DNA of 7,317 nucleotides. It comes from Anaerolineaceae bacterium. Lineage in GTDB: Bacteria; Planctomycetota; Phycisphaerae; FEN-1346; JAACEH01. The stretch is taken from the NCBI GenBank assembly GCA_011682595.1, contig JAACEH010000169.1, positions 1 through 7,317 of the forward strand, read 5' to 3'. This document shows, piece by piece, positions 1 through 5,119 of this stretch (position 1 is its first letter; every line of letters begins with the position of its first letter). The notes beneath the pieces were generated by a model. It was given only the letters and a program-made list of their open reading frames with translations, was not told where the DNA came from and did not search any database. The position numbers and the translations under genes were made by a program.

Positions 1-1308
1 GTGGCGGCTTTCACCGCGACGGCGACCCGCCGCGTGCAGGAGGACATCATCGCCCGGCTGAAGCTGCGTTCGCCGCTGGTGGTCCGGGCCTCGTTCGATC
101 GGCCGAACCTCTACTTCGAAGTCCTGCCCAAGAGCCGCGTCGACCAACAGGTTCTGGAATTCATCGAGTCGCGGCCCGGCCAGTCGGGCATCATTTATCG
201 GCGAACTCGCAACAGTGTGGAACGGACGGCCGCTTTTCTCTGCGAGCAGGGGTTCCGCGCCCTGCCCTACCACGCGGGGCTGGAGGCCGAGCGGCGGGCC
301 GGCGTCCAGGACGCCTTCAAGCGCGACCAGGCGCAGGTGGTGGTGGCCACGGTCGCCTTCGGCATGGGCATCGACAAGCCGGACATTCGTTTCGTTCTGC
401 ACGCCGATCTGCCAAAAAACATCGAGAGCTATTACCAGGAGGTCGGCCGGGCCGGACGCGACGGCGACGCTGCTCATTGCACGCTCTTTTACAGCGGGGC
501 GGACATCTCCAAGGTCCGTTTTTTCATCGACCAGGTCGAGGACGCCCTGCAGCGCGAGGCGGCCCTGGCGAAACTCAATTCCATGATCGGCTACGCGTCG
601 CACAACGTCTGCCGGCGGCGGCAACTGCTGGGCTATTTCAGCGAGGAGCTGGACGGGGAGAATTGCGGCGGGTGCGACATCTGCACGGGGTCGGTCGGAC
701 AGGTTGAGGCGACGGTCGATGCCCAGAAGCTGCTCTCGGCGATGGTCCGCACGGGACAGCGGTTCGGGGCCACATACATTGTCGAGGTGGTCACCGGGGC
801 CGGCACCGACCGGGTCCGCCAGAGGGGCCACGACCGGATCAAGACCTACGGGGTGGGCAAGGATAAGGACCGCCGCTATTGGCGGTCTCTGGTGGGCGAC
901 CTGCTGGCCCAGGGCCTGGTGGCCCAGGAGGGTGACCGTTACCCGGTGCTGAAAGTGACCGAGGCCGGGGCCGAGGTGCTGCGGGGCGACCGTGAGGTGT
1001 CGATCCTGAAGCGCCGGGCGCCGAAGCGTAAGGCCCGGACCAAGAGCATGGACGAGTCGGCGCCCCACGACACGGACCTGTACGAGCGGCTGCGAACCCT
1101 GCGCGGGGAGTTGGCCCGGCAGACGAGCGTGCCGGCCTACGTGGTCTTCAGCAACCGCACACTGCGTGACATGAGCCGCAAACTCCCGAGCACGCCGACC
1201 GAGATGTCCGCTGTCCACGGAGTGGGCGAGGCCAAGCTGGGCCGCTATGGCGAGGCGTTTATCACGGCGATTGTTCAGCACCTGGCCGATCGCGGCCCAA
1301 GGGAGTAA
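1..1308 (+). CDS. recQ: ATP-dependent DNA helicase RecQ, 5'-truncated by window edge
   Basis: RecQ-family 3'-5' DNA helicase used in recombination and replication-fork repair. The frame is open from base 1, and the GTG there is an internal Val codon, since the sequence begins inside helicase motif III (FTATAT, residues 4-9). Visible parts, numbered from base 1: SFDRPNLYF (31-39), motif IV region SGIIY (62-66), motif V VVVATVAFGMGIDKPDIRFV (113-132), motif VI QEVGRAGRDG (146-155), the RecQ zinc site with Cys204, Cys222, Cys225 and Cys228, an RQC winged-helix region (about 240-320) and a C-terminal HRDC domain (about 356-430, ending in the HGVGEAKLGRYG helix-hairpin-helix-like stretch). Full-length RecQ is about 600 residues, so roughly 170-190 N-terminal residues with motifs 0, I, Ia and II are missing here. 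The gene ends in TAA at 1306-1308. It has no evident functional link to the downstream glycan operon, from which a 367-bp gap and a separate promoter divide it. Confidence 0.96.
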   Translation: MAAFTATATRRVQEDIIARLKLRSPLVVRASFDRPNLYFEVLPKSRVDQQVLEFIESRPGQSGIIYRRTRNSVERTAAFLCEQGFRALPYHAGLEAERRAGVQDAFKRDQAQVVVATVAFGMGIDKPDIRFVLHADLPKNIESYYQEVGRAGRDGDAAHCTLFYSGADISKVRFFIDQVEDALQREAALAKLNSMIGYASHNVCRRRQLLGYFSEELDGENCGGCDICTGSVGQVEATVDAQKLLSAMVRTGQRFGATYIVEVVTGAGTDRVRQRGHDRIKTYGVGKDKDRRYWRSLVGDLLAQGLVAQEGDRYPVLKVTEAGAEVLRGDREVSILKRRAPKRKARTKSMDESAPHDTDLYERLRTLRGELARQTSVPAYVVFSNRTLRDMSRKLPSTPTEMSAVHGVGEAKLGRYGEAFITAIVQHLADRGPRE

Positions 1309-1320
1309 TTGACTCCCTTG
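1298..1320 (+). terminator. Perfect 9-bp hairpin across the recQ stop codon
   Basis: CAAGGGAGT (1298-1306) is the exact reverse complement of ACTCCCTTG (1312-1320), with a five-base loop AATTG. The stop codon TAA (1306-1308) lies at the top of the 5' arm and in the loop. No T-tract follows (the next bases are CCGGCGCCG), so it is not a classical intrinsic terminator. It may act as a 3'-end stabiliser or a Rho-assisted or atypical terminator. The palindrome is directly visible; its function is inferred. Confidence 0.4.
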
Positions 1321-1395
1321 CCGGCGCCGCGGCCATGTGTTCGTGTAGTCACGGTTGCGGGTTCGCCCTCCCCCCGTCCGCCCTACATTGGCGGC

Positions 1396-1452
1396 GTAGT
1401 TCCCTTGAAGCCTGGCAACAACTCGGCTATAATAAGCACGAAGGTAGTTCCC
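1396..1452 (+). repeat. 9-bp direct repeat GTAGTTCCC flanking the promoter
   Basis: GTAGTTCCC occurs at 1396-1404, abutting the -35 hexamer, and again at 1444-1452, just after the predicted transcription start. The copies are 48 bp apart start to start. Two copies bracketing a promoter at this spacing could be half-sites for a regulator that loops or occludes the promoter. By chance, a repeated 9-mer somewhere in a 367-bp gap is not rare (roughly 0.26 expected under equal base use), so the position is the main argument. Confidence 0.4.
1405..1433 (+). promoter_or_regulatory. Sigma70-type promoter of the glycan operon
   Basis: TTGAAG at 1405-1410 (4 of 6 matches to TTGACA) is followed after exactly 17 bases by a perfect TATAAT at 1428-1433. 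Initiation would fall near 1440, about 235 nt before the first gene. This is the best promoter match in the gap and stands out in GC-rich surroundings. It is oriented towards the four co-directional genes downstream and separates them from recQ. Confidence 0.7.
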
Positions 1453-1536
1453 GGATGAGAGGAGAACGACCCCGGGAAAAGAATGGCTTGGGAGGGTCGC
1501 TGCCGATGCGGCCCGGGATAGAGGCAGTCGGAATTC

Positions 1537-1573
1537 CCTGCCGGGCTCCGGGTCGGCGCCCGGCTCCGGCAGG
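1537..1573 (+). other. Strong GC-rich hairpin in the operon leader
   Basis: CCTGCCGG (1537-1544) pairs perfectly with CCGGCAGG (1566-1573). Inside it, CCGGG (1548-1552) pairs with CCCGG (1559-1563) around the loop TCGGCG, leaving a small GCT/CT internal loop. That makes 13 pairs, nearly all G-C. It is not followed by a T-tract. It lies about 100 nt before the first start codon and does not cover the ribosome binding site. Confidence 0.5.
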
Positions 1574-1663
1574 CCGCGCCAAAGCCATAAGTCGCCAGCC
1601 GTTCTCCGTGTCCGAATGTACTCGGGTAGAATCAGGGCGCGCACCCTCTGCCCGGATGCCCAT

Positions 1664-1668
1664 GGAGG
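1664..1668 (+). promoter_or_regulatory. Ribosome binding site that sets the first gene's start
   Basis: GGAGG lies seven bases before ATG 1676. The reading frame is open further upstream to ATG 1616, but no comparable Shine-Dalgarno precedes that codon, and the extra 20 residues do not resemble a GT4 N-terminus. The start at 1676 is therefore preferred. Confidence 0.75.
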
Positions 1669-1675
1669 TCGCCAG

Positions 1676-2926
1676 ATGCCACGAGAACCCAGCGCCTTGT
1701 TCGTCGGAACCTACCCGCCGGAACCCTGCGGGATCGCCACTTTCACTCTGCACCTGGCCAATGCGGTCGACCAGGCGGTAATGAAGCATCTGACCCGTGT
1801 GGCGGCCATTTCCCGCACCGGGACCAGGCTCCGCTACGACGCCCGGGTGGTCCACGAGATCGACAACACCGACCCCGACTGCTATCGGCGAGCGGCCCGC
1901 TTCATCAACGACAGCGACGCCGACGTGATGTGCCTGCAGCACGAGTACGGCCTGTTTCGCGGCGACTGGGGCGACCAGGTGGCTGAACTGCTGCGGGAGT
2001 GTCGCAAGCCCATCGTCAGCACCCTGCACACCATCCTGCCCCAACCGACCGACAAGCAGCGGGAGGTGCTCCAGGGGATCGCCGAGCACTCGGCCCGCGT
2101 CGTGGTCATGGCCGATGCGGGAGTCCGCCTGTTGGAGAGTGTTTATGACGTGCCGGCCGGCAAGGTGCAGATGATCCCGCACGGGGTGCCGGAGGTGACC
2201 TTCTATCATCGCCCCCTGCTGCGGCGGATGCTCGGCCTGCAGGGCCGGGAGGTCGTCCTGACCTTCGGCCTCCTGAGCAGCGGCAAGGGCATCCAGTACA
2301 TGATCGAGGCCCTGCCGGCCATCCGGGCCAGGCATCCCAACGTGCTGTACGTCCTGATCGGCCAGACTCACCCGGCCATCAAGGCCCGCGACGGCGAGTC
2401 GTACCGCGAGTCGCTCCTGGAGCGGGCCAGGCAGCTCGGGGTTTCCGACTGCGTTCGTTTCGAGAACCGCTACTTAACCGACGAGGAGCTGGTGCTCTAT
2501 CTTCAGGCCTGCGACGTCCATGTGACGCCGTACATCGGCCGCGACCAGATCACCAGCGGCACCCTCAGCTACGCCATGGCCGCGGGCTGCGCGACCGTTT
2601 CGACCGCTTACACCTACGCCCGCGAGCTTCTGGCCGAGGGACGCGGTCGCCTGGCGGACTTCGAGAGCGGCGAGTCGCTGGCCACCGAAATCAACGCTAT
2701 CCTGGACGACCCGGCCTACCGCGAGGGCTTGGAAGTCCGCAGCTACGAATTCGGCCGCAAGATGCACTGGGAAGAGGTCGGCAAGAAGTACCACCAGCTC
2801 TTTGCCAGGCTATGCGGAAAGCCCGCCTCGGCTCACCTTGAAGCGGGCGACGTGACACTGGAGTCGCTGATCAACGATCGCCGGCCGCAACGCCTGACGG
2901 GTCTGTCCTCGATTTCAGGAGACTGA
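1676..2926 (+). CDS. GT4-family glycosyltransferase (GT-B fold), 'SGTL' subgroup
   Basis: A 416-residue retaining-type glycosyltransferase of the GT4-like, GT-B-fold kind, probably transferring a sugar from a nucleotide donor. GDP-mannose is a plausible donor, given the GDP-mannose pyrophosphorylase gene three bases downstream. The N-terminal Rossmann domain starts directly at the first strand (ALFVGTYPPEPCGIATF, residues 7-23). It contains QHEYG (88-92), which is also found in the operon's second glycosyltransferase, and STLHT (115-119). IPHG (167-170) leads into the donor-binding C-terminal domain, with TFGLLSSGKG (196-205) and the stretch DQITSGTLSYAMAAG (290-304). The usual GT4 E-x7-E pair is absent: Gln291 and Tyr299 occupy the expected Glu positions by alignment on the AMAAG motif. 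The last 35 residues look like a flexible tail. No signal peptide or membrane segment is seen, so it is cytosolic or peripheral. The start is fixed by GGAGG at 1664-1668. The exact acceptor and product are unknown. Confidence 0.88.
   Translation: MPREPSALFVGTYPPEPCGIATFTLHLANAVDQAVMKHLTRVAAISRTGTRLRYDARVVHEIDNTDPDCYRRAARFINDSDADVMCLQHEYGLFRGDWGDQVAELLRECRKPIVSTLHTILPQPTDKQREVLQGIAEHSARVVVMADAGVRLLESVYDVPAGKVQMIPHGVPEVTFYHRPLLRRMLGLQGREVVLTFGLLSSGKGIQYMIEALPAIRARHPNVLYVLIGQTHPAIKARDGESYRESLLERARQLGVSDCVRFENRYLTDEELVLYLQACDVHVTPYIGRDQITSGTLSYAMAAGCATVSTAYTYARELLAEGRGRLADFESGESLATEINAILDDPAYREGLEVRSYEFGRKMHWEEVGKKYHQLFARLCGKPASAHLEAGDVTLESLINDRRPQRLTGLSSISGD
2917..2921 (+). promoter_or_regulatory. 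Ribosome binding site of the guanylyltransferase gene
   Basis: AGGAG lies eight bases before ATG 2930 and inside the last codons of the preceding gene, whose TGA is at 2924-2926. This arrangement favours translational coupling of the two genes. Confidence 0.7.
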
Positions 2927-2929
2927 ATC

Positions 2930-4081
2930 ATGGCCGACGAGCACCTGATTGCACTGATTATGGCCGGGGGGTCGGGAACCCGTTTCTGGCCGCTGAGTGT
3001 CGCCGAGGAGCCGAAACAGTTCCTGAAGATCCTCGGCAAGGACAACATGCTCCAGGCAACCTGGAAGCGCATGGACGGCCTGGTGCCGCCGCCGCAACGG
3101 ATGGTTATTACCAGCGAGGATTTCACGACTCGCACGGCCGCCGATCTGCCGGACCTGCTGCCGGAAAACCTGATCGGCGAACCACAGCAGAGGGACACCG
3201 CGGCGGTGGCCATCCTGGGGGCGGCCCTGATCGAAAAACGCTGGCCGGGGGCGGTGGTCATAACCCTGCCCAGCGACCACCTGATCGAACCTTCGGCGAA
3301 CTTCCGCGGCCTGGTCGCGGCGACCAGCCAAATGGTCCGCGAGGAGGAAACGCTCTGCTCGGTCGGCGTTCGGCCGCTTTACCCCTCGAGCGGCTATGGC
3401 TACATCGAGCGCGACGGCCACCTGAACCGCGAGGACAGCCTGATCGCCTTCCGCGTCAGCCAGTTTACCGAGAAGCCCGACACCCAGACCGCCCGAGAGT
3501 ACATCCGCAAAGGATCGTACTACTGGAACGCCGGCATTTTTATCTGGAAGGCCCGCACGCTCCTCGAAGAAGCCCGGCAGCACGTACCCGAACATCACCG
3601 CCTGCTGACCGAACTGGCCGAGTCGTGGGGCACCGCCAATTGGCCCCGCAACCTGCGCGTCGCCTACTCCCAGTTGGAAAAGATCTCGGTCGACTTCGGC
3701 ATCATGGAAAAAACCAGCCGCGCCGCAGTGGTCGAGGCGAACTTCAAGTGGAGCGACCTCGGCGGATGGATCGCCCTGGGCGAACAGCTCTCGCACGACG
3801 GAGCCGGCAACGACGTTCGCGGACAGGTCGTCCTCAGGGAATGCGAGAACAGCGTGGTCTACAACGAAGGTACACGCGGGCCCATCATCTGCATCGGGGT
3901 CCGGGACATGGTCGTGGCCCACACAACCCACGGCGTCCTGGTCTGCCACAAGGATCGCGTCGAACAGATCAAGACGGCCGTAAACAAACTCTACCAGCGC
4001 CACGTAACAAGGAACATTGGTGAGGTGGCCAGCAAGAATGCCATTCTGCAGTCTCAAGCATCTGATCCGGCTGACGGATGA
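2930..4081 (+). CDS. manC: Mannose-1-phosphate guanylyltransferase (GDP-mannose pyrophosphorylase), single-domain
   Basis: Makes GDP-mannose from mannose 1-phosphate and GTP in the cytosol, supplying donor to mannosyltransferases. The 383-residue protein has the nucleotidyltransferase signature AGGSGTRFWPLS (12-23) followed by EPKQF (27-31) with the catalytic-type Lys29. It also has PSDHLI (114-119) with the metal-site-type Asp116, GYGYIE (155-160), FTEKPD (179-184), the mannose-1-phosphate region YYWNAGIF (197-204), SVDFGIMEK (253-261) and KWSDLGGW (273-280). The position after PLS, often Arg in this family, is Val24. The length fits the monofunctional enzymes (about 350-380 residues). The C-terminal cupin phosphomannose isomerase domain of the bifunctional ManC/AlgA type (about 470-480 residues) is absent, so mannose 6-phosphate isomerase and phosphomannomutase must be encoded elsewhere. 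It starts three bases after the first glycosyltransferase gene, and its 3' end overlaps the next gene by 44 bp. The symbol manC follows function; the genome may name it otherwise. Confidence 0.94.
   Translation: MADEHLIALIMAGGSGTRFWPLSVAEEPKQFLKILGKDNMLQATWKRMDGLVPPPQRMVITSEDFTTRTAADLPDLLPENLIGEPQQRDTAAVAILGAALIEKRWPGAVVITLPSDHLIEPSANFRGLVAATSQMVREEETLCSVGVRPLYPSSGYGYIERDGHLNREDSLIAFRVSQFTEKPDTQTAREYIRKGSYYWNAGIFIWKARTLLEEARQHVPEHHRLLTELAESWGTANWPRNLRVAYSQLEKISVDFGIMEKTSRAAVVEANFKWSDLGGWIALGEQLSHDGAGNDVRGQVVLRECENSVVYNEGTRGPIICIGVRDMVVAHTTHGVLVCHKDRVEQIKTAVNKLYQRHVTRNIGEVASKNAILQSQASDPADG
4022..4028 (+). promoter_or_regulatory. Ribosome binding site for the six-hairpin gene, inside manC
   Basis: GAGGTGG lies nine bases before ATG 4038, within the coding sequence of the preceding gene. 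Alternative starts in the same frame are GTG 4020 (weak AAGG at 4009-4012) and TTG 4017. ATG 4038 is preferred because the conserved part of the protein begins a few residues later and the upstream residues look unstructured. Confidence 0.5.
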
Positions 4082-5069
4082 AACCGGCCTGATTCAGCAC
4101 GCCTACTATGGTATTCCGCGGCGCAGGGACGGGTACTCCGCGGATGACAACGCCCGGGCCCTGATCCTGGTGGCCCGCGAGTTCGCCGGCCGGCCGACCG
4201 ACCAGCTTCTCGATCTGGCCACCCGCTACCTGGCCTTTCTCCAGCACGGCCTGACCGACCAGGGCATCTTCCGCAACATCATGAATTACGACCGCCGCTG
4301 GGCCGACCTGCCGGCCGGGGACGACTGCCAGGGGCGGTGCCTCTGGGCCTTGGGCGAGATGCTGAACTCGCCCCTGCCCCGCCCCCTGCACATGGCCGCC
4401 GAGGAGATGCTCCAGCGAGCCATGGCCGCCTACCGGCTCAGCACCTGGCCCCGGACCCTGGCCTTCTATCTGCTGGCCTTCGAGCAGTTGGCCCGCCTGG
4501 ACGACAACGGCGGTCGGCGCTGGCGCAACCTTGCAGCCCGGGCGGCCGAGCGGCTGGCCGAGTCTCTGGAAACTCACTCCGACGATGGCTGGACCTGGTT
4601 CGAGGACACCATGACCTACGCCAACGCCCGGCTGCCACACGCTTTGCTGGCCGCGGGACGGACGCTGGACAACGCGGATTATCTGAAGGCGGCCGAGCGG
4701 GCCCTGGAGTTCCTGATCCGCGAGACCGTCCGCGACGGCATGCTGGTTCCCGTGGGCACGCGGGGCTGGTACCCGCGCGGCGGGCCCAAGGCCGAGTTCG
4801 ACCAACAACCCATCGAGGCCATGGCCATGGTCGAAGCGGCGCTGGCTTTTCTGGAGGTCACGGGTCGCCGTCAGTACGCCGAGATTGCCCGGACGTGCGG
4901 CCGCTGGTTCCTCGGCGACAATGTCGCCCGGGTCGCACTGGCCGACCCCGAGCGCGGGAGTTGTCACGACGGCCTGCACGCCGACCGGGTCAACGAGAAC
5001 GAAGGGGCCGAGTCGACGCTGGCCTTCTTGATAAGTCAGCAGGCATTGGCTAAACACGACTTGAGTTAA
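4038..5069 (+). CDS. Cytoplasmic six-hairpin glycosidase-like protein
   Basis: A 343-residue, mostly helical protein that I assign to the six-hairpin, (alpha/alpha)6-barrel glycosidase-like group, from memory of proteins that start with an HLxRLTDxTGxIQHA stretch and often sit beside or are fused to GT4 glycosyltransferases. Key blocks: HLIRLTDETGLIQHA (8-22), GYSADDNARALI (32-43), DCQGRCLWAL (96-105), WTWFEDTMTYANARLPHAL (186-204), QQPIEAMAMVEAAL (256-269) and NENEGAESTLAFL (319-331). The many Asp, Glu, Trp and His residues in these blocks would line a sugar-binding cleft. Candidate acidic residues include Asp36, Asp37, Glu189, Asp190 and Glu260, but the catalytic residues cannot be named from one sequence. 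No signal peptide or membrane helix is visible, which suits an intracellular substrate made by the neighbouring enzymes. A role in hydrolysing, phosphorolysing or trimming a mannose-containing glycan is inferred from context. Such proteins are often annotated as glycosyltransferase or hypothetical. The gene begins inside manC, giving a 44-bp out-of-frame overlap. Confidence 0.75.
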   Translation: MPFCSLKHLIRLTDETGLIQHAYYGIPRRRDGYSADDNARALILVAREFAGRPTDQLLDLATRYLAFLQHGLTDQGIFRNIMNYDRRWADLPAGDDCQGRCLWALGEMLNSPLPRPLHMAAEEMLQRAMAAYRLSTWPRTLAFYLLAFEQLARLDDNGGRRWRNLAARAAERLAESLETHSDDGWTWFEDTMTYANARLPHALLAAGRTLDNADYLKAAERALEFLIRETVRDGMLVPVGTRGWYPRGGPKAEFDQQPIEAMAMVEAALAFLEVTGRRQYAEIARTCGRWFLGDNVARVALADPERGSCHDGLHADRVNENEGAESTLAFLISQQALAKHDLS

Positions 5070-5087
5070 TGGCCGATGAGGTATAAA
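5061..5087 (+). promoter_or_regulatory. Weak candidate internal promoter
   Basis: TTGAGT (5061-5066) and TATAAA (5082-5087) are separated by 15 bases, shorter than the preferred 16-18. They lie at the only sizeable gap in the operon (50 bp). This AT-richer patch could give extra transcription of the last gene, but the match is weak and the gene is also reachable from the upstream promoter. Confidence 0.2.
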
Positions 5088-5109
5088 CTTAAGGATGACG
5101 CGGAAGATC

Positions 5110-5113
5110 GGAG
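5110..5113 (+). promoter_or_regulatory. Ribosome binding site of the second glycosyltransferase
   Basis: GGAG lies six bases before ATG 5120 and supports that codon as the start, although the first 30 residues are a basic, low-complexity extension ahead of the conserved domain. Confidence 0.6.
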
Positions 5114-5119
5114 CAGCGC

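Larger units (their letters stand above)
1440..1675 (+). promoter_or_regulatory. Long structured 5' leader of the operon
   Basis: If transcription starts near 1440, about 235 untranslated nucleotides precede the first start codon. I see no convincing protein gene here. Inverted repeats occur in series: TTCCCGG (1448-1454) with CCGGGAA (1472-1478); CGACCC (1467-1472) with GGGTCG (1494-1499); CTGCC (1500-1504) with GGCAG (1523-1527); and the strong hairpin at 1537-1573. The first two share base 1472 and cross each other, so they are alternatives. GGCAG (1523-1527) can also pair with CTGCC at 1538-1542, which belongs to the strong hairpin. Competing stems are what a cis-regulatory leader would show, but GC-rich DNA gives some by chance. 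I could not match it to a riboswitch class I know. Confidence 0.4.

Noticed and set aside
1..3. GTG as a real start codon for the RecQ protein
   Set aside because: The following residues are helicase motif III, so the gene must begin well before the window.
1390..1404. ops/JUMPstart-like element (GGCGGCGTAG) for antitermination of polysaccharide operons
   Set aside because: It differs from GGCGGTAG by inserted bases and lies upstream of the -10 box, so it would not be in the transcript.
1602..1632. Second promoter with TAGAAT (1627-1632) closer to the first gene
   Set aside because: No -35 hexamer lies at suitable spacing, and the upstream TTGAAG-N17-TATAAT match is far better.
1574..1635. 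Possible c-di-GMP riboswitch fragment (GCCAAAGCC followed by CGGGTAG)
   Set aside because: Only short words resemble that class. I could not assemble the expected paired stems and tetraloop/receptor arrangement by eye. A covariance-model search would settle it.
1335..1781. Plus-strand frame of 148 codons in the leader region
   Set aside because: It has no recognisable domain, starts upstream of the predicted promoter, and runs out of frame into the first glycosyltransferase, which has a better ribosome binding site.
5069..5086. Five-codon leader peptide (ATG 5069 to TAA 5086) before the second glycosyltransferase
   Set aside because: It is very short and lacks its own ribosome binding site or any attenuator structure; probably chance.
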